DNA from: Lachnospiraceae bacterium MA2020
GTDB taxonomy: Bacteria; Bacillota; Clostridia; Lachnospirales; Lachnospiraceae
Direction of reading: 5' to 3'
NCBI GenBank assembly: GCA_000746015.1
Contig: JQKK01000009.1
Span: forward strand, 105,384-169,383
DNA length: 64,000 nt
Shown here: positions 1-9,825 of the stretch, piece after piece
Position numbering within the stretch: position 1 is the stretch's first letter
How the letters are laid out: each line of letters opens with the position of its first letter
Position numbers and translations under genes: made by a program
The notes under the pieces: model-generated
Seen by the model: the letters and a program-made list of their open reading frames with translations, nothing else
The model's database searches: none
What the model was told of the DNA's origin: nothing

Positions 1-20
1 ATCAGATGATTCACAAAAGT

Positions 21-59
21 AGAGGGAATGTCGTAAGTGATTAGTACGATGTTCCCTCT
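21..59 (-). terminator. Probable terminator of the P1 peptidase gene
   Basis: The arms AGAGGGAA (21-28) and TTCCCTCT (52-59) pair, and the stem can be extended inward through TCGTA/TACGA. On the minus strand the hairpin is followed by ACTTTTG, a short T-run. It lies 54 bases past the stop codon of the P1 peptidase. The T-run is weak, so termination efficiency is uncertain. Confidence 0.6.
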
Positions 60-113
60 ATTGTTTGCTGAAAAAGTTCGGACTGATATTCACAGGCCGG
101 GTGTCAGATCATA

Positions 114-1091
114 TTAAGCGGTATGAAAGCTCTTGTATGACGGTAAGCCGTAAGATGGTTCAGCGTTTTTGACTGCGCGTGAGATCGCCTCACTCATGAC
201 GTCAGAGCTGAGAGTGCCTACCATGTCTTTATCTGCTTCTATATCGCCAACTGATACTGCATATACGCTGTCACCGTCGGCAGAAGTATGTACAGGCTTT
301 ATGGATCTTGCAAGACCGTTCTGAGCCATTGATGCTATCTTGCAGAGCTCTGTTTTACAGAATTTTGCGTTTGTGATTATTATTCCGATAGTGGTATTGC
401 CGACAAATTTATTGTCGACTCTTTCGTACTGCTGGTACATCAGATCGATAGAACTTCTGAAAGACTTTTTATCTTCACTTAAAAGTCCTGCTATTTTCTG
501 ACCGTTAGTATGATCAAAGATATCTCCCAAAGCATTGACGACAACGACAGCACCTACCTGAAGGTCACCTATCTGGACTGCATAGCTGCCGATACCTGAC
601 TTCATGCAATAGTCCATTCCGGCAAACTTACCGACAGAGGCTCCGCAGCCTGCGCCGTAGTTTCCGTCTTTATAATTTCCATTTTCAGACGCTATAGCAG
701 CTTTATATCCCATTTCTTTATCGGGTCTTGTAAAAGTATCGCCTACTGTCAGATCAAATATATCAGCCTGGCAGACAAGCGGAACTTTTGTAACGCCAAC
801 GTCAAATCCGATTCCTTTTTCTTCCAGATATTTCATAACTCCGCCGGCAGCATCAAGTCCGAAGGCACTTCCGCCGCCAAGTACTACGGCATGGATCGCC
901 TCAGCACTTGCTACGGGTTTCATAAGCTCTGATTCACGTGAAGCCGGGCCTCCCCCACGTACATCAAGACCTGCACGCATACCGTTTTCGGAAATAAAAA
1001 CAGTGCAGCCGGTAGCTGCGTCGGTATTTTCTGTCTGCCCGATACGGATGTTTTTGATATCGGTGATCTTTATTTCTTTTAAGTTTGACAT
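114..1091 (-). CDS. P1 family peptidase (S58, DmpA/NylC-like)
   Basis: A 325-residue protein of the P1/DmpA family, N-terminal nucleophile hydrolases that cut themselves into two chains to become active and then act as aminopeptidases or amidases. The glycine-rich core LGGGSAFGLDAAGG lies at residues 71-84. A conserved GNTTIG segment at 231-236 places Asn232-Thr233 at the expected self-cleavage site, as in the Asn-Thr cleavage of NylC. There is no signal peptide, so it is probably cytoplasmic. The start is preceded by a GGGGG-type ribosome binding site. It is a single-gene unit facing away from the GH43 operon. The family assignment is firm; the substrate cannot be read from the sequence. Confidence 0.88.
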   Translation of the reverse strand: MSNLKEIKITDIKNIRIGQTENTDAATGCTVFISENGMRAGLDVRGGGPASRESELMKPVASAEAIHAVVLGGGSAFGLDAAGGVMKYLEEKGIGFDVGVTKVPLVCQADIFDLTVGDTFTRPDKEMGYKAAIASENGNYKDGNYGAGCGASVGKFAGMDYCMKSGIGSYAVQIGDLQVGAVVVVNALGDIFDHTNGQKIAGLLSEDKKSFRSSIDLMYQQYERVDNKFVGNTTIGIIITNAKFCKTELCKIASMAQNGLARSIKPVHTSADGDSVYAVSVGDIEADKDMVGTLSSDVMSEAISRAVKNAEPSYGLPSYKSFHTA

Positions 1092-1121
1092 CTGTATATC
1101 CCCCTATATGTGAGTGTTTTA

Positions 1122-1155
1122 GGATTGCGGAAATTGCGTAGTAATGGAGCAATCC
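1122..1155. repeat. Inverted repeat in the peptidase leader
   Basis: GGATTGC (1122-1128) and GCAATCC (1149-1155) form a perfect 7-bp inverted repeat with a 20-base loop, between the peptidase start codon and its probable -10 box. It could be an operator or an mRNA hairpin; the sequence does not decide. Confidence 0.45.
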
Positions 1156-1174
1156 GTGACATCATAACATGTAT

Positions 1175-1180
1175 ATTATA
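1175..1180 (-). promoter_or_regulatory. Probable -10 box of the P1 peptidase gene
   Basis: Read on the minus strand this is TATAAT, with a weak TTTTCA 17 bases upstream. It gives a leader of about 80 bases. The rest of the 1092-1385 gap is A+T-rich and holds the opposing GH43 promoter. Confidence 0.5.
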
Positions 1181-1303
1181 CGAGAAAATCAAGGAACTGA
1201 AAAGCTTAAGAAAAAAACTAACTTTTGCATAAAAAAATGAACATTTTAAAAATCATTAATTTAAAATCTAAAATAATTTAAACAAAATTAAAAATTATAT
1301 AAA

Positions 1304-1332
1304 TTGAATATGTCGGCAGAATGACTGATAAT
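1304..1332 (+). promoter_or_regulatory. Probable promoter of the GH43 operon
   Basis: TTGAAT (1304-1309) and GATAAT (1327-1332) are separated by 17 bases, a good sigma-A type match. Just downstream lies a palindrome, GTACAA-T-TTGTAC (1356-1368), between the expected transcription start and the ribosome binding site. That is a plausible operator for sugar-responsive control, which is inference. Confidence 0.6.
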
Positions 1333-1385
1333 TTTTGTATAAAGCATAAATGTAAGTACAATTTGTACAAAAAGGAAGGAGAGGT

Positions 1386-3254
1386 ATGAAGAGAAAGTTA
1401 TTGGTGGGACTTCTTGCGTTGTCTTTCGTTATGGAAGGAGCAGGAATGACGACTGCATCTGTGTATGGGGCAACGGGTGCGGCGGAAAAGGTACTTGTTA
1501 AGAGTGACAAAGGTAATCCTGTACTTGGCTTTGGAGAAGATGGAGGTCTTTTGTACGGCGGCGATCCGGCGGTTTTGGTGGATGGAGATGTTGCATATTT
1601 TTATGTTGGACATGATGCATCAAACACTGAGGACTATCATATGCCGGATTGGAGATGTTATTCAACCCGCAACATGAAGGACTTCAAGTATGAAGGCGAG
1701 ATCATGAAGTGCTCTGATATTCCATGGGCAGATGATGATTCCTCATGGGCGAGTCAGGTAGTGAAGTATGGGGACAAGTATTATCTGTATTACTGTGCAG
1801 AAGAGAATACGAATGCTCATGGCAAGTGTATAGGTGTGGCAGTATCCGATAGTCCGACGGGCAAGTTTAAGGACATAGGTGAGCCGCTTGTATATGATGA
1901 TCAGACACCATGGGTCAACCCGGGACGAGGAGGTGCAGGATGGGAAGATATCGACCCTACTGCATGGGTTGAGACTGATGAAAATGGTGTAGAGCACAGA
2001 TATCTGCTTTGGGGAAATACAAATGCATATCTTGCGGAGTTAAACGAGGATATGACTTCTCTTAAGGATATGAACGGAGATGGCAAGATTAGTTTCGGCA
2101 AGAATGCACCAAAGGATGGAGATATACAGAGGCTTGCGTTCAATGGTCTCGGAAACAGCTATTTTGCTGAGGCTCCGTGGCTGTACAGAAGAAAAGATGA
2201 GAAGGGCAATTATTATGGAAAATATTATCTTTTCTTTGCAAGACATTGGAGAGAATCTATGGCGTATCTTACCGCAGATGATATGTGGCAGGGTACATGG
2301 CAGTTCGGCGGAGTTGTAATGGAGCCTACAGCAACCTCCAATACAAATCATATGGCAGTAGTTGACTTCAAGGGCAAGACCTACTTCATCTATCATAATG
2401 GATCACTTCCATGGGGAAGCGGCTTCAGAAGAAGTGTATGTATTGATGAGCTGAAATTTGATAAGGATGGAAATGTAGAGTATCTTCAGGAAACATCGGT
2501 TGGTCTCAGTGGTCTTACCAGCACGATAAAGTCAGCTGACGGCAAGGCTGTGTCACATGTAGCATATAATAACTCTTATTCAGACGGGGCTTATCCATAC
2601 ACAAATGTAAAGGTTGGAATGGATGTAAGCGACAAAGATGCTGATCAGAAATGGGAGATAGAAGCAGGTAAGGCAGATGATGCAGATGACGCTTATGTAT
2701 CAATTGAGTCATACAATAAGCCGGGTCTGTTCCTTCAGGTAGAGCCGGATAAGAGCGTGACTATGGGACAGGATTACAGAAAGGCAACATCTGACGGATT
2801 TACAGCTGATTCCAAGAGAATGACTTTCAGAACTCTGGAGGGCTTTGATAAGTCGGTTGAGAATGGAACCACATTTGAGAGCGTTAAGTATCCGGGGTAT
2901 TATCTTACAGCTGCGGATGGAAAGCTTTTAGTAACACAGAATCCTGACAGTGCAGCATGTACTTTCATTGTTGATACTGAAGAAAAGGAAGAGGAGAGTG
3001 CAGAGCTTTCATCAATTGCTGTTAGAAAGACAGACAGGACATATGTTGTAGGAGAGTCCTTAAACAAAGAGGATATCCGTCTGACAGCATATTACAGCGA
3101 CAACAAGATCAGGCTGATCAAGGACGGATTTAAGGTTGATGATTCTGCGGTTGATATGACAAGACCGGGAGTTTACAAGCTTAAAGTGACCTGTGAAGCG
3201 GATGGTAAGGTATTGACCGGAGCGACAAATATAAGGGTTGTAGCGAATAAATAA
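1386..3254 (+). CDS. Secreted GH43 glycoside hydrolase with AbfB-like and Ig-like domains
   Basis: A 622-residue exported enzyme. The signal peptide covers about residues 1-30. A five-bladed GH43 domain (about 48-375) carries the expected acid triad: Asp60 in GGDPAV, Asp190 in WEDIDPTAW and Glu262 in AEAPW. A calcium-loop-like MNGDGKIS lies inside the domain. Residues about 440-540 resemble an AbfB (CBM42) arabinose-binding domain, with paired SYNKPGLF and SVKYPGYYL motifs. Residues 545-622 form a bacterial Ig-like domain. Family knowledge suggests alpha-L-arabinofuranosidase or arabinanase activity on arabinan or arabinoxylan side chains. It has a strong AGGAAGGAGAGG ribosome binding site and is followed after 26 bases by a second GH43 gene, so the two are probably one operon. 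No sorting motif is seen. Confidence 0.88.
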   Translation: MKRKLLVGLLALSFVMEGAGMTTASVYGATGAAEKVLVKSDKGNPVLGFGEDGGLLYGGDPAVLVDGDVAYFYVGHDASNTEDYHMPDWRCYSTRNMKDFKYEGEIMKCSDIPWADDDSSWASQVVKYGDKYYLYYCAEENTNAHGKCIGVAVSDSPTGKFKDIGEPLVYDDQTPWVNPGRGGAGWEDIDPTAWVETDENGVEHRYLLWGNTNAYLAELNEDMTSLKDMNGDGKISFGKNAPKDGDIQRLAFNGLGNSYFAEAPWLYRRKDEKGNYYGKYYLFFARHWRESMAYLTADDMWQGTWQFGGVVMEPTATSNTNHMAVVDFKGKTYFIYHNGSLPWGSGFRRSVCIDELKFDKDGNVEYLQETSVGLSGLTSTIKSADGKAVSHVAYNNSYSDGAYPYTNVKVGMDVSDKDADQKWEIEAGKADDADDAYVSIESYNKPGLFLQVEPDKSVTMGQDYRKATSDGFTADSKRMTFRTLEGFDKSVENGTTFESVKYPGYYLTAADGKLLVTQNPDSAACTFIVDTEEKEEESAELSSIAVRKTDRTYVVGESLNKEDIRLTAYYSDNKIRLIKDGFKVDDSAVDMTRPGVYKLKVTCEADGKVLTGATNIRVVANK

Positions 3255-3280
3255 TATATCAGAGATGGGGAAAAGATCAT

Positions 3281-6200
3281 ATGAAATACAGACAGTATAA
3301 AAAGCTGCTTTGTGCTGTGCTCGCAAGCTCAATGGTGGTGACAGGAGTGCCGGCATCGAGCATATATGCAGAGGAAGTGCAGGAAATAGTCGAGGCATCA
3401 GAAAAGGATAAGCCTGACACACAGACAGAAAACGCTAAGCAGGAGAGCAAGGCTGAAGTCGAGATGGAGCTTGACTTCAGTAAGGATACCGATAAGGTGA
3501 TCGCTGACAAGTCAGGTAAAGGCAACAATGCAACAATAAAGGGAAATGACGTAAATGTAAAGGATGGAGCACTTAACCTTACAAGCGGCGGATATGTGGA
3601 GCTTCCTATGTCACTTATGGATGGACTTGAGGATCAGGAGGCTTTCACGATTGAGACAAAGTTTAAGCGAGCTAAGAATTGCGGAGCAAACGCATGGCTC
3701 TATTGTATAGGTTCAAAGGCAGAAAATCCTGGCAAAAACTATATGTTCCTTTCACCTGTGTTTGGCGGAAATACCTTTAGATCGGGTATTAAGGATGCAA
3801 GCAACGAGCAGCTGTTTGACACATCACTAACATCTTCGGCAGATAAGGAGTATACGGTTGCTATGATATTTGACCATGGCAAGGTGACTCTTTATGTAGA
3901 TGGCATACAGATAGGCAAGACAATTGATTCCGGATATAAGATAAAGGATATCATAAATGATGGGTGTAAGGACGGAGTACTTGGATTTTTGGGCAAGTCA
4001 TGCTGGAGCCCGGATCCTAACTTTACCGGTACAGTAACATCCTTTAGGATTTTTGACGGAGTCTTAGAGGCTGAGGATATCCAGTCAGAGTTCAAGGATA
4101 GTTTTCAGAAGGAATTTGAAAAGAACCTTGTTGTAGATGATATCTTAAACAGAAATAAGGCAGCCGATGAAATAATGTATGACCTCACACTGCCTGATAC
4201 AGTTGGTGCAACAAAGGTAAGCTGGGAGTCAGATAATACAGATGTAATTTCTGCAAAGGGTGAAGTCAGAAATGATGCTGATGAGGATAAAGAGGTAACT
4301 CTCAGAGCATCTATCAGAAGCGGAGCTCTTGAGGCAGTACAGGAGTTTAAGCTTGTAGTCAAAAAGCTTGATAAGACGGAATTAAATAAGCTTGTAGATG
4401 AGGCAAAGGAGATCATCGAGAGTGGCAGATGTGCAGAAGGCTCAAGATCAAGGCTTGAGAAGGCAATTACAAAGGCTGATGAGGCTGCAACACAGTCAGA
4501 GGTAAGAATTGCAGCGAAGGAACTTAAGGAAGCTATCCAAAAAGCAGATGATAATTCACTGTACGAAGATCCATTTGAGCTTATCTCAGATGATGTGCTT
4601 GCGCCGGAGACAGAGCTTAAGGTTGGCAACAAAGAAGTGCTTATGACAATACCTGAGGCTATTCGCGGATTTGTTGACGTAGAGTGCAGAAACAGCAATG
4701 AAGATGCCGTAAAAGTAGAGTATAAGGATGGCGTTGTATCAGTTTCAGCATTGAAGGCAGGCATTGCGGATATTACGGTCGTTGTAACAGCCAAGAGCGA
4801 CGGTTTTGCAATGGAGTACGAGACCTTTGCAACTGTAACAGAGGTCGAAAAGGATAAAAACGAGCAGTATCTTGTTGCAGGTTTCAGCTTTGATAATGAA
4901 GAGAACGGCTTTGTATCAGGAGACTTCAAGGCAGAGGGCGAGTACAGCTCACTTGAGGATGGCAAGAACGGTTCAGCAGTTAAGATGACGGGCAGCAATT
5001 CTCAGTATCTTACAATAAAGAATTCAGAGGGTAAGAGCCCACTTACAGGTCTTGATGAATTTACACTTTCATATGACCTCAAGCCTGCAAATAATGATAC
5101 ATCATGGAGCGTATTTGCAACTCCTAATGTAAACGGCAAGCAGGAGTATCAGTATGAGAGATATATCGGTGTCATCACGGGAAACGGCAAGTCCTATGTA
5201 CAGAGATTTGACAACAATGGAGCAAGAAGTGAAGAAATATCACTTGCAACTCCTGTAAACAAGTGGTCACATATCGATATTGTATTTGAAAAATCAGGTA
5301 CAAAACTCTATGTCGACAAGACTAAGTATGAAGAGGTCAACAGCGAGGCAGATATCAAGACACTTCTCGGAGAAAACAGTGTACTCTGGCTTGGACATGC
5401 AAACTGGGGCAATGGAGAGACTTTCAACGGAAGTATCGATAACTTCAGAATATACAACAAGGCTCTCAACGAGGATGAGCTCGGAGCAAAGGTAAAGAAG
5501 AAGGAAAAGAGCAAGGCAGAGGACCTTACAAGAAAAGTTGATGTAAAAGTGACAAAGGTTGATGCTGATGTTAAGGACAGTATCAATGTTGAAATCGGTG
5601 AGGATCGCTCACTTAATACTACGGCAAAGGTTACATTCTCAGACGGCAGGACAAAGGATAATGCTGTGATCGTATGGACAGATGAGAATGGCAATACTGT
5701 TTCGAATACAAATGCCCTTGGAGCAGGACAGCACAAGCTTACGGGTAAGGTTTCATACTTCGGAAATCCTATAATTGATGAAAAGGCAGATCCGTATGTG
5801 ATCTATAACAAAGATGATGGATATTACTATTTCACATCATCATGGCCGGCATATTATGACAAGGATCATGGCTATGACAGGATAGCTCTCAGACGTGCCA
5901 AGACACTCGAAGGTCTTGCTGACGCTGAGGATCATGTGATCTGGTGGCATCATACAGACGGCACAGCTCCTAAGTACCATATCTGGGCACCTGAGCTTCA
6001 TAAGGTTGGAGACAAGTGGGTAGTATACTTTGCAGCTTCAGCTTCTGCAACTAATCAGTGGGATATACATCCGTATGTTATCACCTGCGATGATCCATCT
6101 GACCTTCTGAATGAGGATAAATGGAGTGATGCTGTCAGATTTACAAATGCTGACGGAACTGTTACAGACAATTTTGATAATTTTGACCTTGATATGACAA

Positions 6201-9200
6201 CCTTCAATTATCAGGGTACAGACTATGTAATATGGGCACATAAGCCTGATGCATCATACCTCAAGATGGGTGTACTTGACAGCGAAGAACCATGGCACTT
6301 AAAGGAAGGCACAGATACTATAATCCTCACAACACCTGAGTACTCATGGGAGATTAATGGCAGTCAGAAGATCAATGAAGGTCCGGCTGTAATTCAGACA
6401 GATGATAAGATTTTTGTGACCTTCTCAGGATCAACCACAGGCCCTGAGTATTGCATGGGTCTCATGATGGCAGATCAGGGCAGTGATATCATGGATATCA
6501 AGAACTGGACAAAGTCAACAAAACCTATACTTCAGTCATCAGACCTCTATCAGCAATATGGTCCTGGACATAATTCATTTACAAAGGATGAGTTTGGCAA
6601 TGATGTGATCGTATATCATGCAAGAGATGAGGAATGTTATCAGAATAAGTGCGAGTGGGCAAACCGCGATCCGCTCTATGATCCATGCAGAAATGCTTAT
6701 CTTGCATATGTAAGGTGGTCAGATGACGGTATCCCGGTATTCAGCAATACAGAGTACAAAGAAACAAAGGATCTTCCTGACTTTGAGATGACTGTAAAAG
6801 TAGGAAAAGATGAAGACATTGCAAAAGCTGATGCAAAGGCTATAGAGATAAACGGACTTGATGATGTGCGCGGCAATATCACACTTCCGCTTACAGGAGA
6901 AATGGGCTCTGTAATAGAGTGGACATCATCAAAGCCTGAAGTAATTACAGATAAGGAAGCAGACGGCAAGAAGGCTGGTGTTGTAACAAGACAGGATGAG
7001 GATACACAGGTAATTCTTACGGCTACAGTAAAGTATGGTGATGCAGTAGAATATGCAAAATTTGCGGTAAACGTAAAGGCTAAGGCTGAGATCAAGGATA
7101 CTACTCATTATCTGTTTGCGCACTTTACTGGAAATGAGCAGATATACTTCTCAGATTCAAAGGACGGACTTAACTGGAAGGCATTAAATGACGGCGAGCC
7201 TACGATAAGCTCAACACTTGGCGAAAAGGGACTTCGTGATCCATTCATCATGCGTTCACCTGAGGGCGACAAGTTCTACCTTATTGCAACAGACCTTAGG
7301 ATTGCATCAGATGGTAACTGGACCAGGGCACAGACTGCCGGAAGCAAGTCGATCATGGTATGGGAGTCAACAGACCTTGTGAACTGGGGCGAGCAGAGAA
7401 TGGTCGAGGTAGCAAGAGATGATGCGGGCTGTACATGGGCACCTGAGGCAGTGTACAACGAAGAAACCGGCGAATATATGGTATTCTGGGCATCTAAAGT
7501 GGATGATGATAACTATACTACACAGAAGATCTACTATGCTACAACAAGAGACTTCTACACATTCTCAGAGCCTGAGGTTTGGATCGAGCTTTACAATAAG
7601 GACGGCAAGCCTATAAGCATTATCGATACATCTGTAATCGCGGTTGAAGAAAATGGCAAGACAGTATATTACAGACTTTCAAAGAATGAGGCTGACAGAG
7701 ATGCTACAGTTGTAGATGGCGATCCTGCTAATGGAAAGTTTGAGATACTTGAAAAGTCTGACTCACTTCTTGGCGAATGGACGAGAGTATCATCTAAGTA
7801 TCTCAACACAACACAGCATGTTGAGGGCGGTACGATATTCAAGTTTAACGGTGAGAACAAGTGGTGCATGCTCCTCGATAATTACGGAAATGGCGGATAC
7901 TTCCCGTCAGTAACAAACGACATTGGCAGCGGAGAGTTTACAAGGCTAAATGATAACGAGTACTCATTCCCTTCAACAATGAGACATGGTACTGTTATCC
8001 CTATCACAACAGAGGAGTACAATGCACTTGAGGCAAAGTGGGGCAAGTCAGAGGCTGAAAAGGACATCGATACAAGTGTTTCCCTCAAAGATTCTGCACT
8101 CTTTAACTTAAGCTTTGAGGGCGAAGACTCCATCATGGCAGAGGGTGTAAGCGTAACTGCAGCAAATGGCTACAAGCTTGTAGACAATGAAGTGCTTGGC
8201 GGTAAGGCAATCGAGCTTTCAAGCGATGAAAAGCAGTGGCTCAATATCAAGAATGAGGATAAGAAGGCACTTCTTGCAGGTAAGAAGGAAATAGCAGTTA
8301 ATTACTGGAGTAAGGTAACAGATAAGTCATCTGCTAATAAGGGATGGGCATTCTTTGCAGCACCAAATGCAGATACTATCACCTGGGGCGCATCAGGCAA
8401 GAAAGAGACATACCTTGGTGTGATTGATGCGGCTAAAGATGCATCTATATCAGATAAGGGTCTTACAGTACAGAGATTTAATGACCCATTCTCACGTCCG
8501 GCTGTAAATAATACAAAGAATGTCGGAAATGAATGGAAGATGGTTACAGTTGTTGCTACTGAGAACTATACAACTCTCTATGTAAATGGCGAGAAGATAT
8601 CTCAGGTAAAGAGTTCTTATGCACTGGATGAGATATTTGGCGATAGTGACAATGGAGTACTTCAGATAGGTAAGGCTAACTGGGGCGGCGGAGAATACTT
8701 TAACGGACAGCTCGACGATATCACAGTATATGGAAGGGCAATCACGTCTGAGGAAGTAGCGGCTATTTATTCATCAAAGAGCTACACTGGTAAGGAAGAG
8801 GTGCCGGTGCCGGAAGAACCTACAGAGGAGCCGACAGAGGAGCCGACAGAGGAGCCATCAACAGAGGCACCATCAACAGAGGAACCATCGACAGAAGCAC
8901 CATCAACAGAAGCACCATCAACAGAGGAGCCATCAACAGAGGAGCCATCAACAGAGGAGCCATCAACAGAAGCACCATCAACAGAGGCACCATCAACAGA
9001 GGAGCCATCAACAGAGGAACCATCGACAGAAGAACCATCAACAGAGGCACCATCAACAGAGGCACCATCGACAGAGGAGCCATCGACAGAAGAGCCGACA
9101 GAGACACCTGCACCTGAGACACCTTCTGAAAACAAGAGCCCTTCAAATAATGAGGTATCAAAGAATGATGCACCAAAGACTGCGACAGACAAGGTACTTA

Positions 9201-9631
9201 CACCGGGCTCTGGAGAGTGGTTACTGCTTCCAAAGACAAGCTACTATCTGAACGCAGGATTTGCGGTAAAGAAGTACAAGGTATCAAACAAGAAGGTACT
9301 GTCTGTATCAAAGAAGGGCAAGGTAAAAGTAAAGAAGGCCGGAAATGTAACAGTAACAGCTTTGGGTAAGAATGGCGAGACAGCAGTATTTAATATAGTT
9401 GCTGAAAAGCCAAAGATGAGGAAGCTTACTGTAAAACCTGTGGGAACATTTAAGGTAAATGAGCTGTTTACAGGTACAAGCTTTGCAGAGATCACTTCAG
9501 TGAAGTCATCAAATACAAAGGTTGCAGAAGTAACAGCAGACGGAACAGTAATTGCGAAAGCAAAGGGCAGGACAAAGATAATGGTTGAGATAGGAGGAAG
9601 AAAGTATAAGGGAACATTGATCGTAAAATAA
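3281..9631 (+). CDS. Giant secreted protein with two GH43 modules and three LamG-like domains
   Basis: A 2116-residue exported protein. In order: signal peptide (1-31); LamG-like lectin fold (about 61-277); atrophied Ig domain (287-364); helical FIVAR-like stretch (365-425); second LamG (529-740); Ig-like domain (752-830); first GH43 module (830-1165; Asp837, Asp971, Glu1033); second atrophied Ig (1185-1270); second GH43 module (1272-1585; Asp1320 in RDPFI, Asp1449, Glu1515 in VEGGT); third LamG (1605-1833); a Pro/Ser/Thr/Glu linker (1845-1942); and a C-terminal region with Big_2-like repeats (about 1966-2116). The two GH43 modules are distant in sequence and probably belong to different subfamilies. 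It lies in an operon with the preceding GH43-AbfB gene, consistent with cooperative breakdown of arabinose-rich pectin or xylan side chains. No LPXTG motif or transmembrane anchor is visible; how it stays at the surface is unknown. Confidence 0.87.
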   Translation: MKYRQYKKLLCAVLASSMVVTGVPASSIYAEEVQEIVEASEKDKPDTQTENAKQESKAEVEMELDFSKDTDKVIADKSGKGNNATIKGNDVNVKDGALNLTSGGYVELPMSLMDGLEDQEAFTIETKFKRAKNCGANAWLYCIGSKAENPGKNYMFLSPVFGGNTFRSGIKDASNEQLFDTSLTSSADKEYTVAMIFDHGKVTLYVDGIQIGKTIDSGYKIKDIINDGCKDGVLGFLGKSCWSPDPNFTGTVTSFRIFDGVLEAEDIQSEFKDSFQKEFEKNLVVDDILNRNKAADEIMYDLTLPDTVGATKVSWESDNTDVISAKGEVRNDADEDKEVTLRASIRSGALEAVQEFKLVVKKLDKTELNKLVDEAKEIIESGRCAEGSRSRLEKAITKADEAATQSEVRIAAKELKEAIQKADDNSLYEDPFELISDDVLAPETELKVGNKEVLMTIPEAIRGFVDVECRNSNEDAVKVEYKDGVVSVSALKAGIADITVVVTAKSDGFAMEYETFATVTEVEKDKNEQYLVAGFSFDNEENGFVSGDFKAEGEYSSLEDGKNGSAVKMTGSNSQYLTIKNSEGKSPLTGLDEFTLSYDLKPANNDTSWSVFATPNVNGKQEYQYERYIGVITGNGKSYVQRFDNNGARSEEISLATPVNKWSHIDIVFEKSGTKLYVDKTKYEEVNSEADIKTLLGENSVLWLGHANWGNGETFNGSIDNFRIYNKALNEDELGAKVKKKEKSKAEDLTRKVDVKVTKVDADVKDSINVEIGEDRSLNTTAKVTFSDGRTKDNAVIVWTDENGNTVSNTNALGAGQHKLTGKVSYFGNPIIDEKADPYVIYNKDDGYYYFTSSWPAYYDKDHGYDRIALRRAKTLEGLADAEDHVIWWHHTDGTAPKYHIWAPELHKVGDKWVVYFAASASATNQWDIHPYVITCDDPSDLLNEDKWSDAVRFTNADGTVTDNFDNFDLDMTTFNYQGTDYVIWAHKPDASYLKMGVLDSEEPWHLKEGTDTIILTTPEYSWEINGSQKINEGPAVIQTDDKIFVTFSGSTTGPEYCMGLMMADQGSDIMDIKNWTKSTKPILQSSDLYQQYGPGHNSFTKDEFGNDVIVYHARDEECYQNKCEWANRDPLYDPCRNAYLAYVRWSDDGIPVFSNTEYKETKDLPDFEMTVKVGKDEDIAKADAKAIEINGLDDVRGNITLPLTGEMGSVIEWTSSKPEVITDKEADGKKAGVVTRQDEDTQVILTATVKYGDAVEYAKFAVNVKAKAEIKDTTHYLFAHFTGNEQIYFSDSKDGLNWKALNDGEPTISSTLGEKGLRDPFIMRSPEGDKFYLIATDLRIASDGNWTRAQTAGSKSIMVWESTDLVNWGEQRMVEVARDDAGCTWAPEAVYNEETGEYMVFWASKVDDDNYTTQKIYYATTRDFYTFSEPEVWIELYNKDGKPISIIDTSVIAVEENGKTVYYRLSKNEADRDATVVDGDPANGKFEILEKSDSLLGEWTRVSSKYLNTTQHVEGGTIFKFNGENKWCMLLDNYGNGGYFPSVTNDIGSGEFTRLNDNEYSFPSTMRHGTVIPITTEEYNALEAKWGKSEAEKDIDTSVSLKDSALFNLSFEGEDSIMAEGVSVTAANGYKLVDNEVLGGKAIELSSDEKQWLNIKNEDKKALLAGKKEIAVNYWSKVTDKSSANKGWAFFAAPNADTITWGASGKKETYLGVIDAAKDASISDKGLTVQRFNDPFSRPAVNNTKNVGNEWKMVTVVATENYTTLYVNGEKISQVKSSYALDEIFGDSDNGVLQIGKANWGGGEYFNGQLDDITVYGRAITSEEVAAIYSSKSYTGKEEVPVPEEPTEEPTEEPTEEPSTEAPSTEEPSTEAPSTEAPSTEEPSTEEPSTEEPSTEAPSTEAPSTEEPSTEEPSTEEPSTEAPSTEAPSTEEPSTEEPTETPAPETPSENKSPSNNEVSKNDAPKTATDKVLTPGSGEWLLLPKTSYYLNAGFAVKKYKVSNKKVLSVSKKGKVKVKKAGNVTVTALGKNGETAVFNIVAEKPKMRKLTVKPVGTFKVNELFTGTSFAEITSVKSSNTKVAEVTADGTVIAKAKGRTKIMVEIGGRKYKGTLIVK
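8815..9105 (+). repeat. Tandem repeat coding a Pro-Ser-Thr-Glu linker
   Basis: A 12-bp unit close to CCATCAACAGAG (Pro-Ser-Thr-Glu), with variants changing the fourth codon to Ala or the second to a Thr-Glu form, is repeated about two dozen times. It codes the flexible linker between the third LamG domain and the C-terminal region of the giant GH43 protein. Near-identical units make copy number likely to vary between strains. Confidence 0.9.
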
Positions 9632-9660
9632 GATAGAAATATTATAATGGCATTAATGCG

Positions 9661-9696
9661 AAAAGCGGTTATCCATTAAGGATAGCCGCTTTTGTA
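9661..9696. terminator. Bidirectional terminator (GH43 operon / tRNA-Gly pair)
   Basis: AAAAGCGGTTATCC (9661-9674) and GGATAGCCGCTTTT (9680-9693) form a 14-bp stem with one G-T pair and a five-base loop, flanked by A's and T's on both sides. It can stop the GH43 operon on the plus strand and the tRNA-Gly transcript on the minus strand. Confidence 0.8.
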
Positions 9697-9724
9697 ATGG
9701 AGGTTTGATTTTAAACATAAAAAG

Positions 9725-9797
9725 AGCGATAGACGGGATTCGAACCCGCGGTCTCCACCTTGGCAAGGTGGCGCTTTACCAGCTAAGCTACTATCGC
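9725..9797 (-). tRNA. tRNA-Gly (GCC), second of a tandem pair
   Basis: A full cloverleaf can be folded. The acceptor stem is GCGATAG/CTATCGC, the D arm begins TAGCTTAGCTGG, the anticodon arm is CACC-TTGCCAA-GGTG with anticodon GCC, and the T arm carries GGTTCGAATCC. The discriminator base is T and CCA is not encoded. It is identical in sequence to the copy at 9826-9898, 28 bases away, and shares its transcript. Confidence 0.95.
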
Positions 9798-9825
9798 ATT
9801 TAACAACATTAAGTTGTAAGCTGAG

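Noticed and set aside
8782..9192. Long open frames on the minus strand, reading as Val-Asp-Gly-Ser and Leu-Met-Val-Pro repeats
   Set aside because: They are the complement of the 12-bp repeat in the giant GH43 gene; the repetition alone keeps them open, and they have no start signals.
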